Assembly: GCA_964509845.1 (NCBI GenBank)
Contig: CAZDZG010000017.1
Coordinates: 1-24,512, forward strand
Direction: 5' to 3'
Origin: WYZ-LMO6 sp964509845
GTDB taxonomy: Archaea; Hadarchaeota; Hadarchaeia; Hadarchaeales; WYZ-LMO6
DNA: 24,512 nucleotides
The notes under the pieces were generated by a model that saw nothing but the letters and a program-made list of their open reading frames with translations, had not been told where the DNA came from and did no database searches. The translations under genes and the position numbers were made by a program. Below, one piece after another: positions 1 through 7,322 of the stretch. How positions within the stretch are numbered: the first letter of the stretch is position 1; every line of letters begins with the position of its first letter.

Positions 1-2
1 GG

Positions 3-122
3 AGGGGAAGGGTGGTGAGGAACCTGCATCACGTGGGGGACTGGAGCTGGAGGCTGGCCGAAGGGGCCCTAGGGAAGAAAGGGCTGGCCGAGAATTCGCA
101 CGCGGTGGAACCTAATCCTTAA
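3..122 (+). CDS. C-terminal end of an unidentified protein (partial)
   Basis: An open frame enters from the left edge and ends at TAA 120-122, giving 39 residues with the usual codon preferences of this genome (AGG, CTG, GCC, GAG). The visible tail contains NLHHVGDWSWRLAEGALG and ends ENSHAVEPNP. Its composition looks like real protein and it stops just before the sepF promoter. A second frame is also open here but reads as low-complexity Gly/Glu/Arg. I do not recognise the family from so short a piece. Confidence 0.45.
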   Translation, partial: RGRVVRNLHHVGDWSWRLAEGALGKKGLAENSHAVEPNP

Positions 123-128
123 ATAAAG
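117..128 (+). promoter_or_regulatory. TATA box of sepF
   Basis: The motif CCTTAAATAAAG is a good archaeal TATA element. Its centre lies about 26 bases before the sepF ATG, the usual distance from TATA to transcription start, and no clear Shine-Dalgarno sequence precedes the ATG. The mRNA is therefore probably leaderless. The element overlaps the stop codon of the upstream partial gene. Confidence 0.5.
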
Positions 129-148
129 AGAAAGGGAAAATTCTGAGC

Positions 149-517
149 ATGAGGGTGTTCAAGAAAATCTTCCAGAGGCCTCCCGAGAGGGCAGAGGGGA
201 TCCAGATGGTGGAAAGCGAGGTCAAGGAGGAAAGGCTGAAGATAGAGCCCATCTACATAAAGAGCATGAATCTGGAATCTTCGGAGGATCTCAAGAAGGT
301 GGGGGATGAGCTGAGGGCCGGAAACATCGTGATCCTGAACATAGCCTCCTTCATGAGTAGGGATGTGGAGGGGCTGAAGCAGGCGATAGCCCAGCTGAAG
401 GGGATGTGCTACGCCATAGGGGGGGACATCGGAAGGCTGGGGGATACTTGGATAGTGGCTACTCCTAGGTACGTGACCATCCAATTCAGGGAGCAGAGCG
501 CAAGCCCCGTCACCTGA
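149..517 (+). CDS. sepF: SepF, FtsZ membrane anchor
   Basis: Archaeal SepF (DUF552 family), 122 residues. In archaea with FtsZ it tethers the division ring to the membrane through an N-terminal amphipathic helix and binds the FtsZ tail with its globular domain. The start MRVFKKIFQR is basic and amphipathic, as expected for membrane targeting. The core runs from about residue 33 to 112, with KSMNLESSEDLKKVGDEL, the strand GNIVILNIASF, the RDVEGLKQAI helix and the glycine-rich CYAIGGDIGRLGDTWIVATP. The last 8 bp overlap tail to tail with fttA on the other strand. ATG 149 sits a TATA distance after the promoter. Family assignment is firm; the role is from known family biology. Confidence 0.88.
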   Translation: MRVFKKIFQRPPERAEGIQMVESEVKEERLKIEPIYIKSMNLESSEDLKKVGDELRAGNIVILNIASFMSRDVEGLKQAIAQLKGMCYAIGGDIGRLGDTWIVATPRYVTIQFREQSASPVT

Positions 518-2411
518 GCCTTATAGCCTCTAGGTTGAGGGGAGCCCTGGTCTCCACCCGGAAGAGCCTGTGAAGGGTGCTGGCCAGGTGCAGGCACCGG
601 CTCTCTTCCCCATGGCAGCATATGATGCGAGAGGGTTTGGGTGAGAGCCTTCTAACGTAGTTAAGGAGCTGGTTGCGGTCCGAGTGACCGCTGAACCCGT
701 CTATGGTCTCCACCCTCATCTTCACCTCCAGCACCTCCGTCCTTCCGTCCTTTCCCATCATGGGTATTTCCCTCCACCCCTTCTGTATCCTCCTACCCAG
801 CGAACCCTCGCTCTGGTACCCCACGAAGACCAGCGTGTTCTTGGGATCGGGGGCGAGGTGTCTGAAGTACTCCAGGACGGGACCTCCCGTCATCATGCCT
901 GCGGTGGCTAGGATCACGCATGGCTTCCCGTCCACGATTTCCTGCCTCTCCTCCGGCTTCTTGACGGGAATGAAGATCTCCGACAGGAAGGGGTTGGCGT
1001 CCTGGAAGATGAGTTTCCTCAGGGTGGGGGAGAGGTATTCGGGGTAAAGGGCGTGGATGGCGGTGGCCTCCCATATCATCCCATCCAGATAGACCTCCTC
1101 GTCGAACTCTCCCCTCCGGTGGGCCTCCTCCAGGACCATCATGATCTCCTGGGACCTCCCCACTGCGAAGACGGGCACCAGCACCTTTCCTCCCCCTTCC
1201 AGGGTCTCCTTTACCAGCTGCAGAAATCTCTGCTCGGCCTCGGCCCGCGGGATCTGGATGCTGTCCGGCCCTCCGTAAGTACTCTCTATGATGAGGGTCT
1301 CCACCCTGGGGAAGGAGGTGGTGGCGGGGTAAAAGAGCTTGGTCCTATCGAACTTGAGATCTCCTGTGTAGACCACGTTGTGTAATCCTTCCCCGAAGTG
1401 AAGGTGAACCAGGGAGGAGCCCAGAATGTGGCCGGCGTTGTAGAGGGCCAGCTTCAGGTCGGGGGAGATGTCGGTTATCTCACCCCACTCCAGCGGGAAG
1501 CAGTGCTGAACGAAGGCCCGTATCTCCCTGTGGGTGAAGGGGGCCTGCTTGTCCTCTCTCTCCCCCACCTCAAGGTAATCCAGCAGGAGGAGGACAGCCA
1601 AATCCCTGGTGGGAGGGGTGCAGTAAACCGGACCGTCGTAACCGTATCGGAAAAGATAGGGGAGGAAGCCCACGTGGTCCAGATGGGCGTGGGAGATGAT
1701 CACGGCATCCAGGTCGGAGAGCCTGAGTTCGGGGGCCTCCAGGTGGGGGTAGGCCTTGTTTTCCGAGGCTACGTTCACCCCGCAGTCCAGCATGACCTTG
1801 CTTTCCGGGGTCTGAAGGAGGATGGAGGAGCGCCCCACCTCCCTGGCTCCCCCGAGCATGCTTATCCTCAGCCAGTCCCCCCTCCCCTTGGGCTCCCGGT
1901 GGATTCTCCTTCCTATCGCCTGGAAGATCTCCAGCTTCTCCTCGCTGCTTCGCAGAAGGGAGAGGCGTATGGCCTGAATGAGGTCGGACTTGATGGGTGG
2001 GGTCCTGACCACCTTAGGGATCCAACCCACCTCCTTCATCAGCATCTTGAGGGTGGAGCCCTCCTTCCCTATCACCAGTCCTGGCTTCTGGGCCTCCACC
2101 ATCACCTCTCCCGTGACCCTGTCGAAGAGGATGGAGGTTATCCCCGCCTCAGGCGGAACCAGCTCCCTTATCCTCTTCTCCGCCTCCCCCTCTTCCATCA
2201 GCAGCTTGGGATCAGGCCTGAGCATGAAGCGCTTGTGTAGCTTCTTGGCCAGCTCCTTTATGGCCTCCCCCCTCTCCCCCAGCAGGGCCAGGTTCTTGCA
2301 GTAAAGGACGATCTTGGGCCCCTCCAGCTTCACCTCTGAGACGAGCTCGGCTAGCAGGGGGTCCTGCTTGATCTGCTCCTTCACCTGCTGCAGCAGCTCT
2401 TCCGCCGCCAT
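510..2411 (-). CDS. fttA: aCPSF1 / FttA, KH-beta-CASP transcription termination ribonuclease
   Basis: A 633-residue archaeal cleavage and polyadenylation specificity factor homologue, close to the family's usual length of about 636. These enzymes cut nascent RNA at U-rich 3' ends and drive transcription termination. The N-terminal 150 residues hold the KH region, with a GLVIGKEG loop at 111-118. The metallo-beta-lactamase core starts at about 182 (SMLGGAREVGRS) and carries the zinc motif SHAHLDH at 240-246. A beta-CASP domain follows (VPVFAVGRSQE, LATAGMMTGG), and a late DGFSGHSD supplies the final metal ligand region. All expected catalytic motifs are present. The gene lies 18 bp downstream of psmB on the same strand, so the two are probably co-transcribed. 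Confidence 0.95.
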   Translation of the reverse strand: MAAEELLQQVKEQIKQDPLLAELVSEVKLEGPKIVLYCKNLALLGERGEAIKELAKKLHKRFMLRPDPKLLMEEGEAEKRIRELVPPEAGITSILFDRVTGEVMVEAQKPGLVIGKEGSTLKMLMKEVGWIPKVVRTPPIKSDLIQAIRLSLLRSSEEKLEIFQAIGRRIHREPKGRGDWLRISMLGGAREVGRSSILLQTPESKVMLDCGVNVASENKAYPHLEAPELRLSDLDAVIISHAHLDHVGFLPYLFRYGYDGPVYCTPPTRDLAVLLLLDYLEVGEREDKQAPFTHREIRAFVQHCFPLEWGEITDISPDLKLALYNAGHILGSSLVHLHFGEGLHNVVYTGDLKFDRTKLFYPATTSFPRVETLIIESTYGGPDSIQIPRAEAEQRFLQLVKETLEGGGKVLVPVFAVGRSQEIMMVLEEAHRRGEFDEEVYLDGMIWEATAIHALYPEYLSPTLRKLIFQDANPFLSEIFIPVKKPEERQEIVDGKPCVILATAGMMTGGPVLEYFRHLAPDPKNTLVFVGYQSEGSLGRRIQKGWREIPMMGKDGRTEVLEVKMRVETIDGFSGHSDRNQLLNYVRRLSPKPSRIICCHGEESRCLHLASTLHRLFRVETRAPLNLEAIRLR

Positions 2412-2429
2412 GCTTTCACGTCCGGAGGA

Positions 2430-3053
2430 TCAGGAAAGCTTCAGGATTTCTTCGGGTGAGAGGAGCTGAATCCCGCTTTCCCTTATCGCCATGGCCTCCA
2501 CCTCATTCCCGGTGGCCACGTCCCTCTTCATCGCCGTCTTCACGGCCCTGATGGCTACGGGCAGGATCTCTTTGACCTTCGCGCCCTCTTTGTATCCGCT
2601 CTCCAGCACCCCGTAGGCCACCGGGGACCCAGATCCCGTGGCCACCATTTTCTCCTCCGTCAGGGTGCCTTCCATCCCCACGAAGTATAGCCTGGGACCT
2701 TCCCCGTCCACCCCTCCAACCAGGAGGTGGGCCAGGTAGGGGAGCAGGAACTGGGAGTGGAGGAGATTGGAGGCCATCTTGGCCACCCCGGTCACGGAGA
2801 GGGGTACTCCCTCCCTCACCGCGTACAGGGAGGCCTCCGCCCTTAGCAGCTTCACCAGGGCCTGCACATCCCCCACCCCGCCGGCCGTGGTGACGGCTAT
2901 TCTCTCCGTTATTTCATACAGCTTTCTGGCCCTCTTGCTGGCCAGCAGGTACCCAGCCGTGGCTCTGGTGTCGGCGGCCAGCACTACGCCGTCTTTGCAT
3001 ACCACTCCCACGGTGGTGGTGCCGGTGAGTTTCCTCCAGTCCAGCTTCACCAA
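2430..3053 (-). CDS. psmB: Proteasome beta subunit
   Basis: Catalytic beta subunit of the archaeal 20S proteasome, 207 residues. A short propeptide ends LTG, and self-cleavage would expose Thr12 of the precursor (TTTVGVVCKDG) as the nucleophile. Counted from that Thr1, Asp17 and Lys33 are both present (AADTRATAG, KRARK), so the active site is complete. Family features GVGDVQAL and ATGSGSPVAYGVLE also appear. The first codon is TTG at 3053; GTG at 3050 is an equally placed alternative. A GGAG 5-8 bases upstream supports either. The gene shares a divergent promoter with the M28 peptidase and leads into fttA. Confidence 0.94.
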   Translation of the reverse strand: MVKLDWRKLTGTTTVGVVCKDGVVLAADTRATAGYLLASKRARKLYEITERIAVTTAGGVGDVQALVKLLRAEASLYAVREGVPLSVTGVAKMASNLLHSQFLLPYLAHLLVGGVDGEGPRLYFVGMEGTLTEEKMVATGSGSPVAYGVLESGYKEGAKVKEILPVAIRAVKTAMKRDVATGNEVEAMAIRESGIQLLSPEEILKLS

Positions 3054-3089
3054 CTCAACTCCAGAAAATGACCATCCTTTTTGTCGAGA

Positions 3090-3101
3090 TTTTATATTTA
3101 A
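3090..3101. promoter_or_regulatory. Shared A/T-rich divergent promoter (psmB / M28 peptidase)
   Basis: The only A/T-rich stretch between these divergent genes is TTTTATATTTAA, which reads as a TATA box on both strands. On the plus strand its centre is about 29 bases from the M28 ATG at 3125. On the minus strand it is about 43 bases from psmB, leaving room for a short leader with GGAG. One element may serve both genes, or two may overlap. Confidence 0.5.
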
Positions 3102-3124
3102 ACTTTGCCTTTCGGAGGAAGGAT

Positions 3125-4270
3125 ATGCGGGAAGGTTTTGAGGTGAGGAAGGTCTTTGAGCATCTGGACAGACTGGCCTACGAGATAGGACCGAGAAGGA
3201 CGGGGAGCAAAGGCGGGGAAAGGGCGGTGGAGTATCTCTCCTCCAGGCTCAGGGAGTGGGGGCTGAGGGTGGTCAGGCAGGAGTTCAAGTTCGTGAGCCA
3301 GGAGGAGAGGCTCGGGGCCCTCCTGCTCCTGGGTCTCACCTCCCTCCTCCTCAGCTTCCTCCTCTCCCCCTTTTTCTCCCTCCTTCTCTGGTCCCCCGTC
3401 CTCCTGCTGGCCCTGAGGCCGGAGCTTCTCCCTGGCAGGAGGGCCTGCAACCTGCTGGCGGAGGTGGGGGGAAAGGGGGAGAGGAGGGTGCTGCTGGCCC
3501 ACTGGGATTCGGCCCCCTGCTCCTCCCTTCCCCGCCTGCACGATTTCCTTATCCTTTCCCGCCCCCTCACTCTCCTCCTTCCCACCCTTCTCCTCCTCCT
3601 GAGGTTTCCCTTTCCCTCCCTCTGGCCCTTAGGGGGGATCCTGGCCCTGCTTCTCTTTTCCCTCCCCCTTTCCCTTTCCCTCCTCTCCCTTTCGGGAGCC
3701 TCGCCGGGAGCCAACGACAACGCGTCAGGCGTCGCTCTCCTGCTGGAGGTGGCCAGGGTCTGCTCCCAGCTTAACCCCAGGCCCCCTTTGCTGGTGGTCT
3801 TCACGGGGGCTGAGGAGGAAGGGCTCTGGGGATCCAAGGCCCTGGCCTCCGGAGGCTTCCTCAGGGAGGGAGACAGGATCCTCAACGTGGACACCGTGGG
3901 GGTGGGCAGGCCCTACGTGGTGACGGGAGGGGGGCTGGTTAGGAGGAGGAGAACCCCTTCCTGGCTCAACCGGGAGGTGAAGGAGTGTTTGGAAAAGGAG
4001 GGCCTGAGACCGGGGGAGTGGTGGACGGTCTTCTCCTTCCATGACCACCTCCCCCTTCTCCACAGGGGATTCCCGGCCACCACCCTCACGGCGGATGTGA
4101 GACCGAGGAGGGGCCTTCTCCTCAGGCTGGGGCCGAGGGAAGCGGGTAGAAGGGGATGGAGGTACCTCCACACCGAGGAGGACCTTCCGGAGAGGCTCGA
4201 CCTTTCCACCTTAGAGAGGGTGGGGAGGGCCCTCCTCCGCTTTGTGGGGGCGGGGGAGCCGGAGGGATGA
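3125..4270 (+). CDS. M28-family zinc aminopeptidase with internal membrane hairpins
   Basis: A 381-residue metallopeptidase of the M28 aminopeptidase family. All five metal ligands are visible: His126 (LLAHWDSAP), Asp198 (GANDNASG), Glu230/Glu231 (TGAEEEGLWGS), Asp256 (LNVDTVGV) and His349 (RYLHTEED). Hydrophobic stretches at about 63-99 and 146-190 look like two transmembrane hairpins, the second lying between the first two ligands. I chose ATG 3125 because GGAGGA (3114-3119) precedes it by 5 bases; the earlier in-frame ATG at 3068 would put the promoter inside the gene. The stop TGA overlaps an ATG (ATGA) that probably belongs to the next gene. Substrate and topology are unknown. Confidence 0.85.
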   Translation: MREGFEVRKVFEHLDRLAYEIGPRRTGSKGGERAVEYLSSRLREWGLRVVRQEFKFVSQEERLGALLLLGLTSLLLSFLLSPFFSLLLWSPVLLLALRPELLPGRRACNLLAEVGGKGERRVLLAHWDSAPCSSLPRLHDFLILSRPLTLLLPTLLLLLRFPFPSLWPLGGILALLLFSLPLSLSLLSLSGASPGANDNASGVALLLEVARVCSQLNPRPPLLVVFTGAEEEGLWGSKALASGGFLREGDRILNVDTVGVGRPYVVTGGGLVRRRRTPSWLNREVKECLEKEGLRPGEWWTVFSFHDHLPLLHRGFPATTLTADVRPRRGLLLRLGPREAGRRGWRYLHTEEDLPERLDLSTLERVGRALLRFVGAGEPEG

Positions 4271-4273
4271 GGG

Positions 4274-5272
4274 CTGGAGGTCGCCCCCTTCCTCTCGCTC
4301 GCGGCCTCCCTTCTGCTGGCGGCCAGCGTGGGGGCCAGCGATACCGCCGATGCCATGGGGACGGCCGTGGGGGCGAAGATCCTCTCCTACCGAAGGGCCC
4401 TCCTTCTCTTCACCCTCTTCCTCTTCCTGGGGGCGGCGGCGGAAGGGGGGAAGCTGGTGGAGCCCGTGGGCAGGGGGATGGTCTCGGGCCCCCTTTTCCA
4501 GCGTCACCCCCTTCCCCTCTCCCTGGTCCTTTTCTTCTCCGGTCTGCTGGTGTTGGCGGGCGCGGGACACGGGATACCCCTCTCCACCCATCAGATCATC
4601 GTGGGGGGGATGCTGGGAGGGGGGATGGTGGGTAGCCTTCTGCTGGGGTCCTCCCAGGCGGGGCTTCAGACGGGAAGGATCCTGGGGGTCCTCCTGGCCT
4701 GGTGCCTTTCCCCCCTCCTCTCCCTCCTCCTTTCCCTCCTGCTCTGTCTCCTCCTGAGACAGCTCTTCTTGAGGGTGAAGAATCCCGCCGGTCTGAACCT
4801 CCTTTTCTCCCTGGGGGTGCTGGCCAGCGGCTGCTACATGGCCTACGTGATGGGGGCCAACGGACTGGGCACCGTGATGGGGGGATTTTTCGCCGCCAGG
4901 GGAGGGGAGCTCACCTTCTCCTTTCTGAGGGACATGGCGCTGCTGGGGGCCTTTGCGGCGGGGCTGGGGGCCCTCCTGCTCGGGGAGAGGGTGGTGAGGA
5001 CGGTGGGGAGCGGTCTTGTCCCCCTCTCACCCGTCAGCGCCATAGCCTCCCAGCTGGGGGCCTCCCTCAGCGTTCACCTCTTCACCCAGCACGGTCTTCC
5101 CGTTTCCATGAGCCATGCCGTCGTGTGCGGGGTTCTGGGGGCGGGCCTGGCCATGGAGGTTCTGACGGTGGGGAGGAGGAAGATGAGGGGGATCATGCTT
5201 TTCTGGATCCTCTGTCCCCTCCTTTCCTTCGGGCTTGGGGCCCTCTCCTACCTCCTCTACCTCAAACTCTGA
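4274..5272 (+). CDS. PiT-family inorganic phosphate (anion) permease, start uncertain
   Basis: Integral membrane permease of the PiT family, about 332 residues, with two inverted half-repeats. Repeat one has GASDTADAMGTAVGAK and GIPLSTHQIIVGG; repeat two has GANGLGTVMGG and GLPVSMSHAVVCGVLGAG. These match the family layout (GANDVANA, then PVSTTHA) but with key changes. The first possible GTG (4328) would remove transmembrane segment 1, which is encoded in frame from about 4280 (VAPFLSLAASLLLAASVGAS). No ATG, GTG or TTG lies in frame between the M28 stop and that point. I give CTG 4274, which follows GGAGGG by 7 bases, as a provisional start. A one-base frameshift from ATG 4267 is more likely. 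It converges with the PhoU-like gene, overlapping by 11 bp. Confidence 0.82.
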   Translation: MEVAPFLSLAASLLLAASVGASDTADAMGTAVGAKILSYRRALLLFTLFLFLGAAAEGGKLVEPVGRGMVSGPLFQRHPLPLSLVLFFSGLLVLAGAGHGIPLSTHQIIVGGMLGGGMVGSLLLGSSQAGLQTGRILGVLLAWCLSPLLSLLLSLLLCLLLRQLFLRVKNPAGLNLLFSLGVLASGCYMAYVMGANGLGTVMGGFFAARGGELTFSFLRDMALLGAFAAGLGALLLGERVVRTVGSGLVPLSPVSAIASQLGASLSVHLFTQHGLPVSMSHAVVCGVLGAGLAMEVLTVGRRKMRGIMLFWILCPLLSFGLGALSYLLYLKL

Positions 5273-5933
5273 GGCTGTAAAGGAGGACGAGGAGGAGGTG
5301 GCTGGCCTCCTCCGCCTGATCCGAGATGTCCCCTATTCCGTGGATGATCTGGTCCAGCTGCACGACCGTCAGCGGGTCCAGTCCTCTCTCCCTCTCGTAG
5401 AGCTCCACGATGAGCCCCTGCTCCACCAGGTCGGATTCGTGCTCCCTCTTTCCCACCTCCCTGGCCTGCGTTTCGGCCAGATCCATGTTGTAGGTTAGGG
5501 CCTTGACGGAAGAGGCGAGGGCCTCCACGCACAGGGTGCCCAGCTCCCCCATCTTGACCATTCCTTCCCTGAGTCCGGCCGTTTTTCTGCCCTCCCTCTT
5601 CATCACGCTCCAGGTCCTTTGCCTGCTCAGGATGGTCCTGGTCACCTCCTCCGTCACATCCGCCACATCGTCCAGTTGGGAGCCCAGCCTTGCCAGATCT
5701 CCCCGGTAGGCGGGGAGGAAGGCCCCCCTGGCCAGGGTGCGATTGAACCTCTCCAGCCTCTCATCAGCCTGCGTTTCCAGCACCGTGACCTCCCTCCCCA
5801 GCACGCAGGCCTTCTCCCACTGGAAGGAGCAAAAGGCCCGGAGGAGCTCCTCGAACTTCTTCACCACCTCCAGAACCTTCTCCGAGTGGAGCTGGAGGAG
5901 CCTCAGGGTTTCCCTTTCCTTCTTCCCCCACAT
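5262..5933 (-). CDS. DUF47 / PhoU-like protein
   Basis: A 223-residue helical protein of the DUF47 (PhoU-like, PitR) family, which typically accompanies PiT phosphate transporters and is thought to modulate them. Recognisable pieces are the N-terminal HSEKVLEVVKKFEELL helix, VTVLETQADERLERF, the acidic SQLDDVADVTEEVTR segment, REHESDLVEQGL and the C-terminal IIHGIGDISDQAEEAS, with the E/DxxxD patterns of metal-binding PhoU bundles. The start is ATG 5933, preceded by AAGGAGAG; a longer frame upstream reads as the antisense-like Gly/Arg-rich overlap with nob1. It overlaps nob1 by 31 bp and converges on the permease, instead of forming the common co-directional pit-DUF47 pair. Confidence 0.86.
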   Translation of the reverse strand: MWGKKERETLRLLQLHSEKVLEVVKKFEELLRAFCSFQWEKACVLGREVTVLETQADERLERFNRTLARGAFLPAYRGDLARLGSQLDDVADVTEEVTRTILSRQRTWSVMKREGRKTAGLREGMVKMGELGTLCVEALASSVKALTYNMDLAETQAREVGKREHESDLVEQGLIVELYERERGLDPLTVVQLDQIIHGIGDISDQAEEASHLLLVLLYSLRV

Positions 5934-6430
5934 CCTTCTCTCTCCTTCCCCACCCGCTTGAGCTCGGAACCGCAGGAGGGACAGTGAAGGGCCTCCACCT
6001 GGTACTCCCTTCCGCAGGCCGGGCACACCTTCGACCAGCGGAGCACCTTTCTTATTCCCGGCATGAGCAGGCCTCTATGCGGGATTCCCAGGACGGAAGC
6101 CAGGTTCTGAATGCCGTAATCGTCCGTGACGATTTCCACCTCCCTCTTCTTCCGCTTGAGGTGAAGGGCCAGGGCCAGCACTTCCGCGTCGGTCTGGGAG
6201 AGCCTGTCACCCGTTTTGCGGAGGAACCTCCTCACCTCCTCCACCTCACCGGCGGGGGATTCCATGACCTTGATCCTCTTCGTTAGGAGGCCGGCTTCCA
6301 GCCTCCAGCGGGACAGACCCTCCCTCAGCTCCTCGCAGACCGAAGGGACGGTCACCTGCTCGGCCCCTTCGCTCCCGGAGAACCCCCCGATGATGGCCGA
6401 GGTGTCCAGCACGTATACCTTCCTCACCAT
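5903..6430 (-). CDS. nob1: Nob1-like rRNA maturation endonuclease (PIN + zinc ribbon)
   Basis: A 175-residue PIN-domain nuclease with a zinc ribbon, the architecture of archaeal Nob1, which trims the 3' end of 16S rRNA precursor. PIN acidic residues are visible at Asp9 (VYVLDTSAIIGG), Glu33/34, Asp81 (SQTDAEVLALA) and Asp103/104 (IVTDDYGIQNLA). The ribbon cysteines are 136 and 139 (CPACG) and 150 and 153 (CPSCG). ATG 6430 is preceded by GGGAGAGG and overlaps the nadK stop by 7 bases, so translation is probably coupled; a longer frame upstream has no support. The basic C-terminal tail, GGRRKGKP, could aid RNA binding. Confidence 0.9.
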   Translation of the reverse strand: MVRKVYVLDTSAIIGGFSGSEGAEQVTVPSVCEELREGLSRWRLEAGLLTKRIKVMESPAGEVEEVRRFLRKTGDRLSQTDAEVLALALHLKRKKREVEIVTDDYGIQNLASVLGIPHRGLLMPGIRKVLRWSKVCPACGREYQVEALHCPSCGSELKRVGKEREGCGGRRKGKP

Positions 6431-7224
6431 TTCCTCTCCCTCAGCTTCTCGTAAAAGCTTCCCTTCCACTTCAGGAAGGAAACGGGCCTCTCCGACTTGA
6501 AGAAGAGAATCCTTTCCCCCTCCTGAACCCTCCTGCTCACGTGTCCGTCCACCACCACGGAGGCCTCGTAGTCCGCCCTTAGGACCTCCACCCCCACCCT
6601 CCTCGAGGCGGGGAGGACGAGGGAGTAAAGGCGGGGGAAAACGGAGAGCGGGGAGAGCACGAGGGCCTCCAGTCCAGGCTCCACCACGGGCCCCCCCGCC
6701 GAGAGGGAGTGTCCCGTGCTGCCGGTGGGGGTGGAGACCACCAGCCCGTCTCCCCTAGCCTCGTAGAGCAGCTCCCCATCCACCTCCACCCGGAAGGAAA
6801 GGGACTTGCCAGGAAAGAGCCAGGCCAGGCAGGCCTCGTTTATGGCGTCCGGAAGCCTCTCCCCTCCCACGAGGGTGGCCAGCGCCATCCTCCTCTCCAC
6901 CTCCAGCTCCCCCGCCAGGAGCTTCCTCAGGGCCTCTTCGGCCTCGGAGGGTGGGACCTCCGCCAGAAATCCCCTCCTCCCCATGTGGATCCCCAGCAGG
7001 GGGAGGTGGGGGGCCAGATGGTGGGCCTGCAGGAGGGTTCCGTCCCCTCCCACCGTCAGCAGGGCCTCCACCTCCATCTCCTCCACCCTCTTTCCCTCCC
7101 TTCCCAGCCTCTCGGCCAGCCTTTCCTCCAGCACCAGCGAACCCTCGGGGGCGAGGGCGAGCAACCTTTTCACCATGTCGAGGGCCGGGGGAAGATCCAG
7201 GCGGGCCACCACTCCAACCTTCAT
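6424..7224 (-). CDS. nadK: NAD kinase
   Basis: ATP/polyphosphate-dependent NAD kinase, 266 residues, making NADP from NAD in the cytoplasm. The diagnostic GGDGT motif is at 59-63 (TVGGDGTLLQA). An NE pair at 129-130 (AINEACLAW) and the glycine-rich GDGLVVSTPTGSTGHSLSAG from 158 complete the NAD-binding site. Length is normal for archaeal members. It heads a minus-strand run nadK-nob1-PhoU-like with overlapping ends. A TATA-like GTTAAAAA about 30 bases upstream suggests a near-leaderless transcript; GGGAGG touches the ATG, too close for a normal ribosome binding site. Confidence 0.93.
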   Translation of the reverse strand: MKVGVVARLDLPPALDMVKRLLALAPEGSLVLEERLAERLGREGKRVEEMEVEALLTVGGDGTLLQAHHLAPHLPLLGIHMGRRGFLAEVPPSEAEEALRKLLAGELEVERRMALATLVGGERLPDAINEACLAWLFPGKSLSFRVEVDGELLYEARGDGLVVSTPTGSTGHSLSAGGPVVEPGLEALVLSPLSVFPRLYSLVLPASRRVGVEVLRADYEASVVVDGHVSRRVQEGERILFFKSERPVSFLKWKGSFYEKLRERKW

Positions 7225-7247
7225 CCTCCCAACCTTAGTTCCCGGCC

Positions 7248-7295
7248 CCCTTTTTAACTCGAGGGTCCCCGGCGGTTATCAAAATCCCTTTAAAG
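7248..7295. promoter_or_regulatory. Divergent promoter region of nadK and eIF5A
   Basis: In the 98-bp gap between the divergent genes there are two A/T-rich elements in an otherwise G/C-rich spacer. GTTAAAAAGGG on the minus strand (about 7248-7258) is centred 30 bases before the nadK ATG. CTTTAAAG (7288-7295) on the plus strand is centred about 31 bases before the eIF5A ATG. Both distances suit short or absent leaders. No convincing ribosome binding site precedes eIF5A. Confidence 0.45.
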
Positions 7296-7322
7296 TAAGG
7301 GAGGCTAAGATAGTAGGTCCCC

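Noticed and set aside
1398..2240. Plus-strand open frame opposite fttA
   Set aside because: It has no recognisable motif and lies wholly inside a gene with all catalytic motifs present.
3068..3124. Earlier ATG for the M28 peptidase
   Set aside because: It would place the only TATA-like element inside the coding region. ATG 3125 has GGAGGA at the right distance.
4268..4270. TGA between the M28 peptidase and the permease as a selenocysteine codon or fusion point
   Set aside because: The M28 protein is complete at the TGA and the permease begins with its own first helix. The one-base shift from the overlapping ATG explains the junction more simply.
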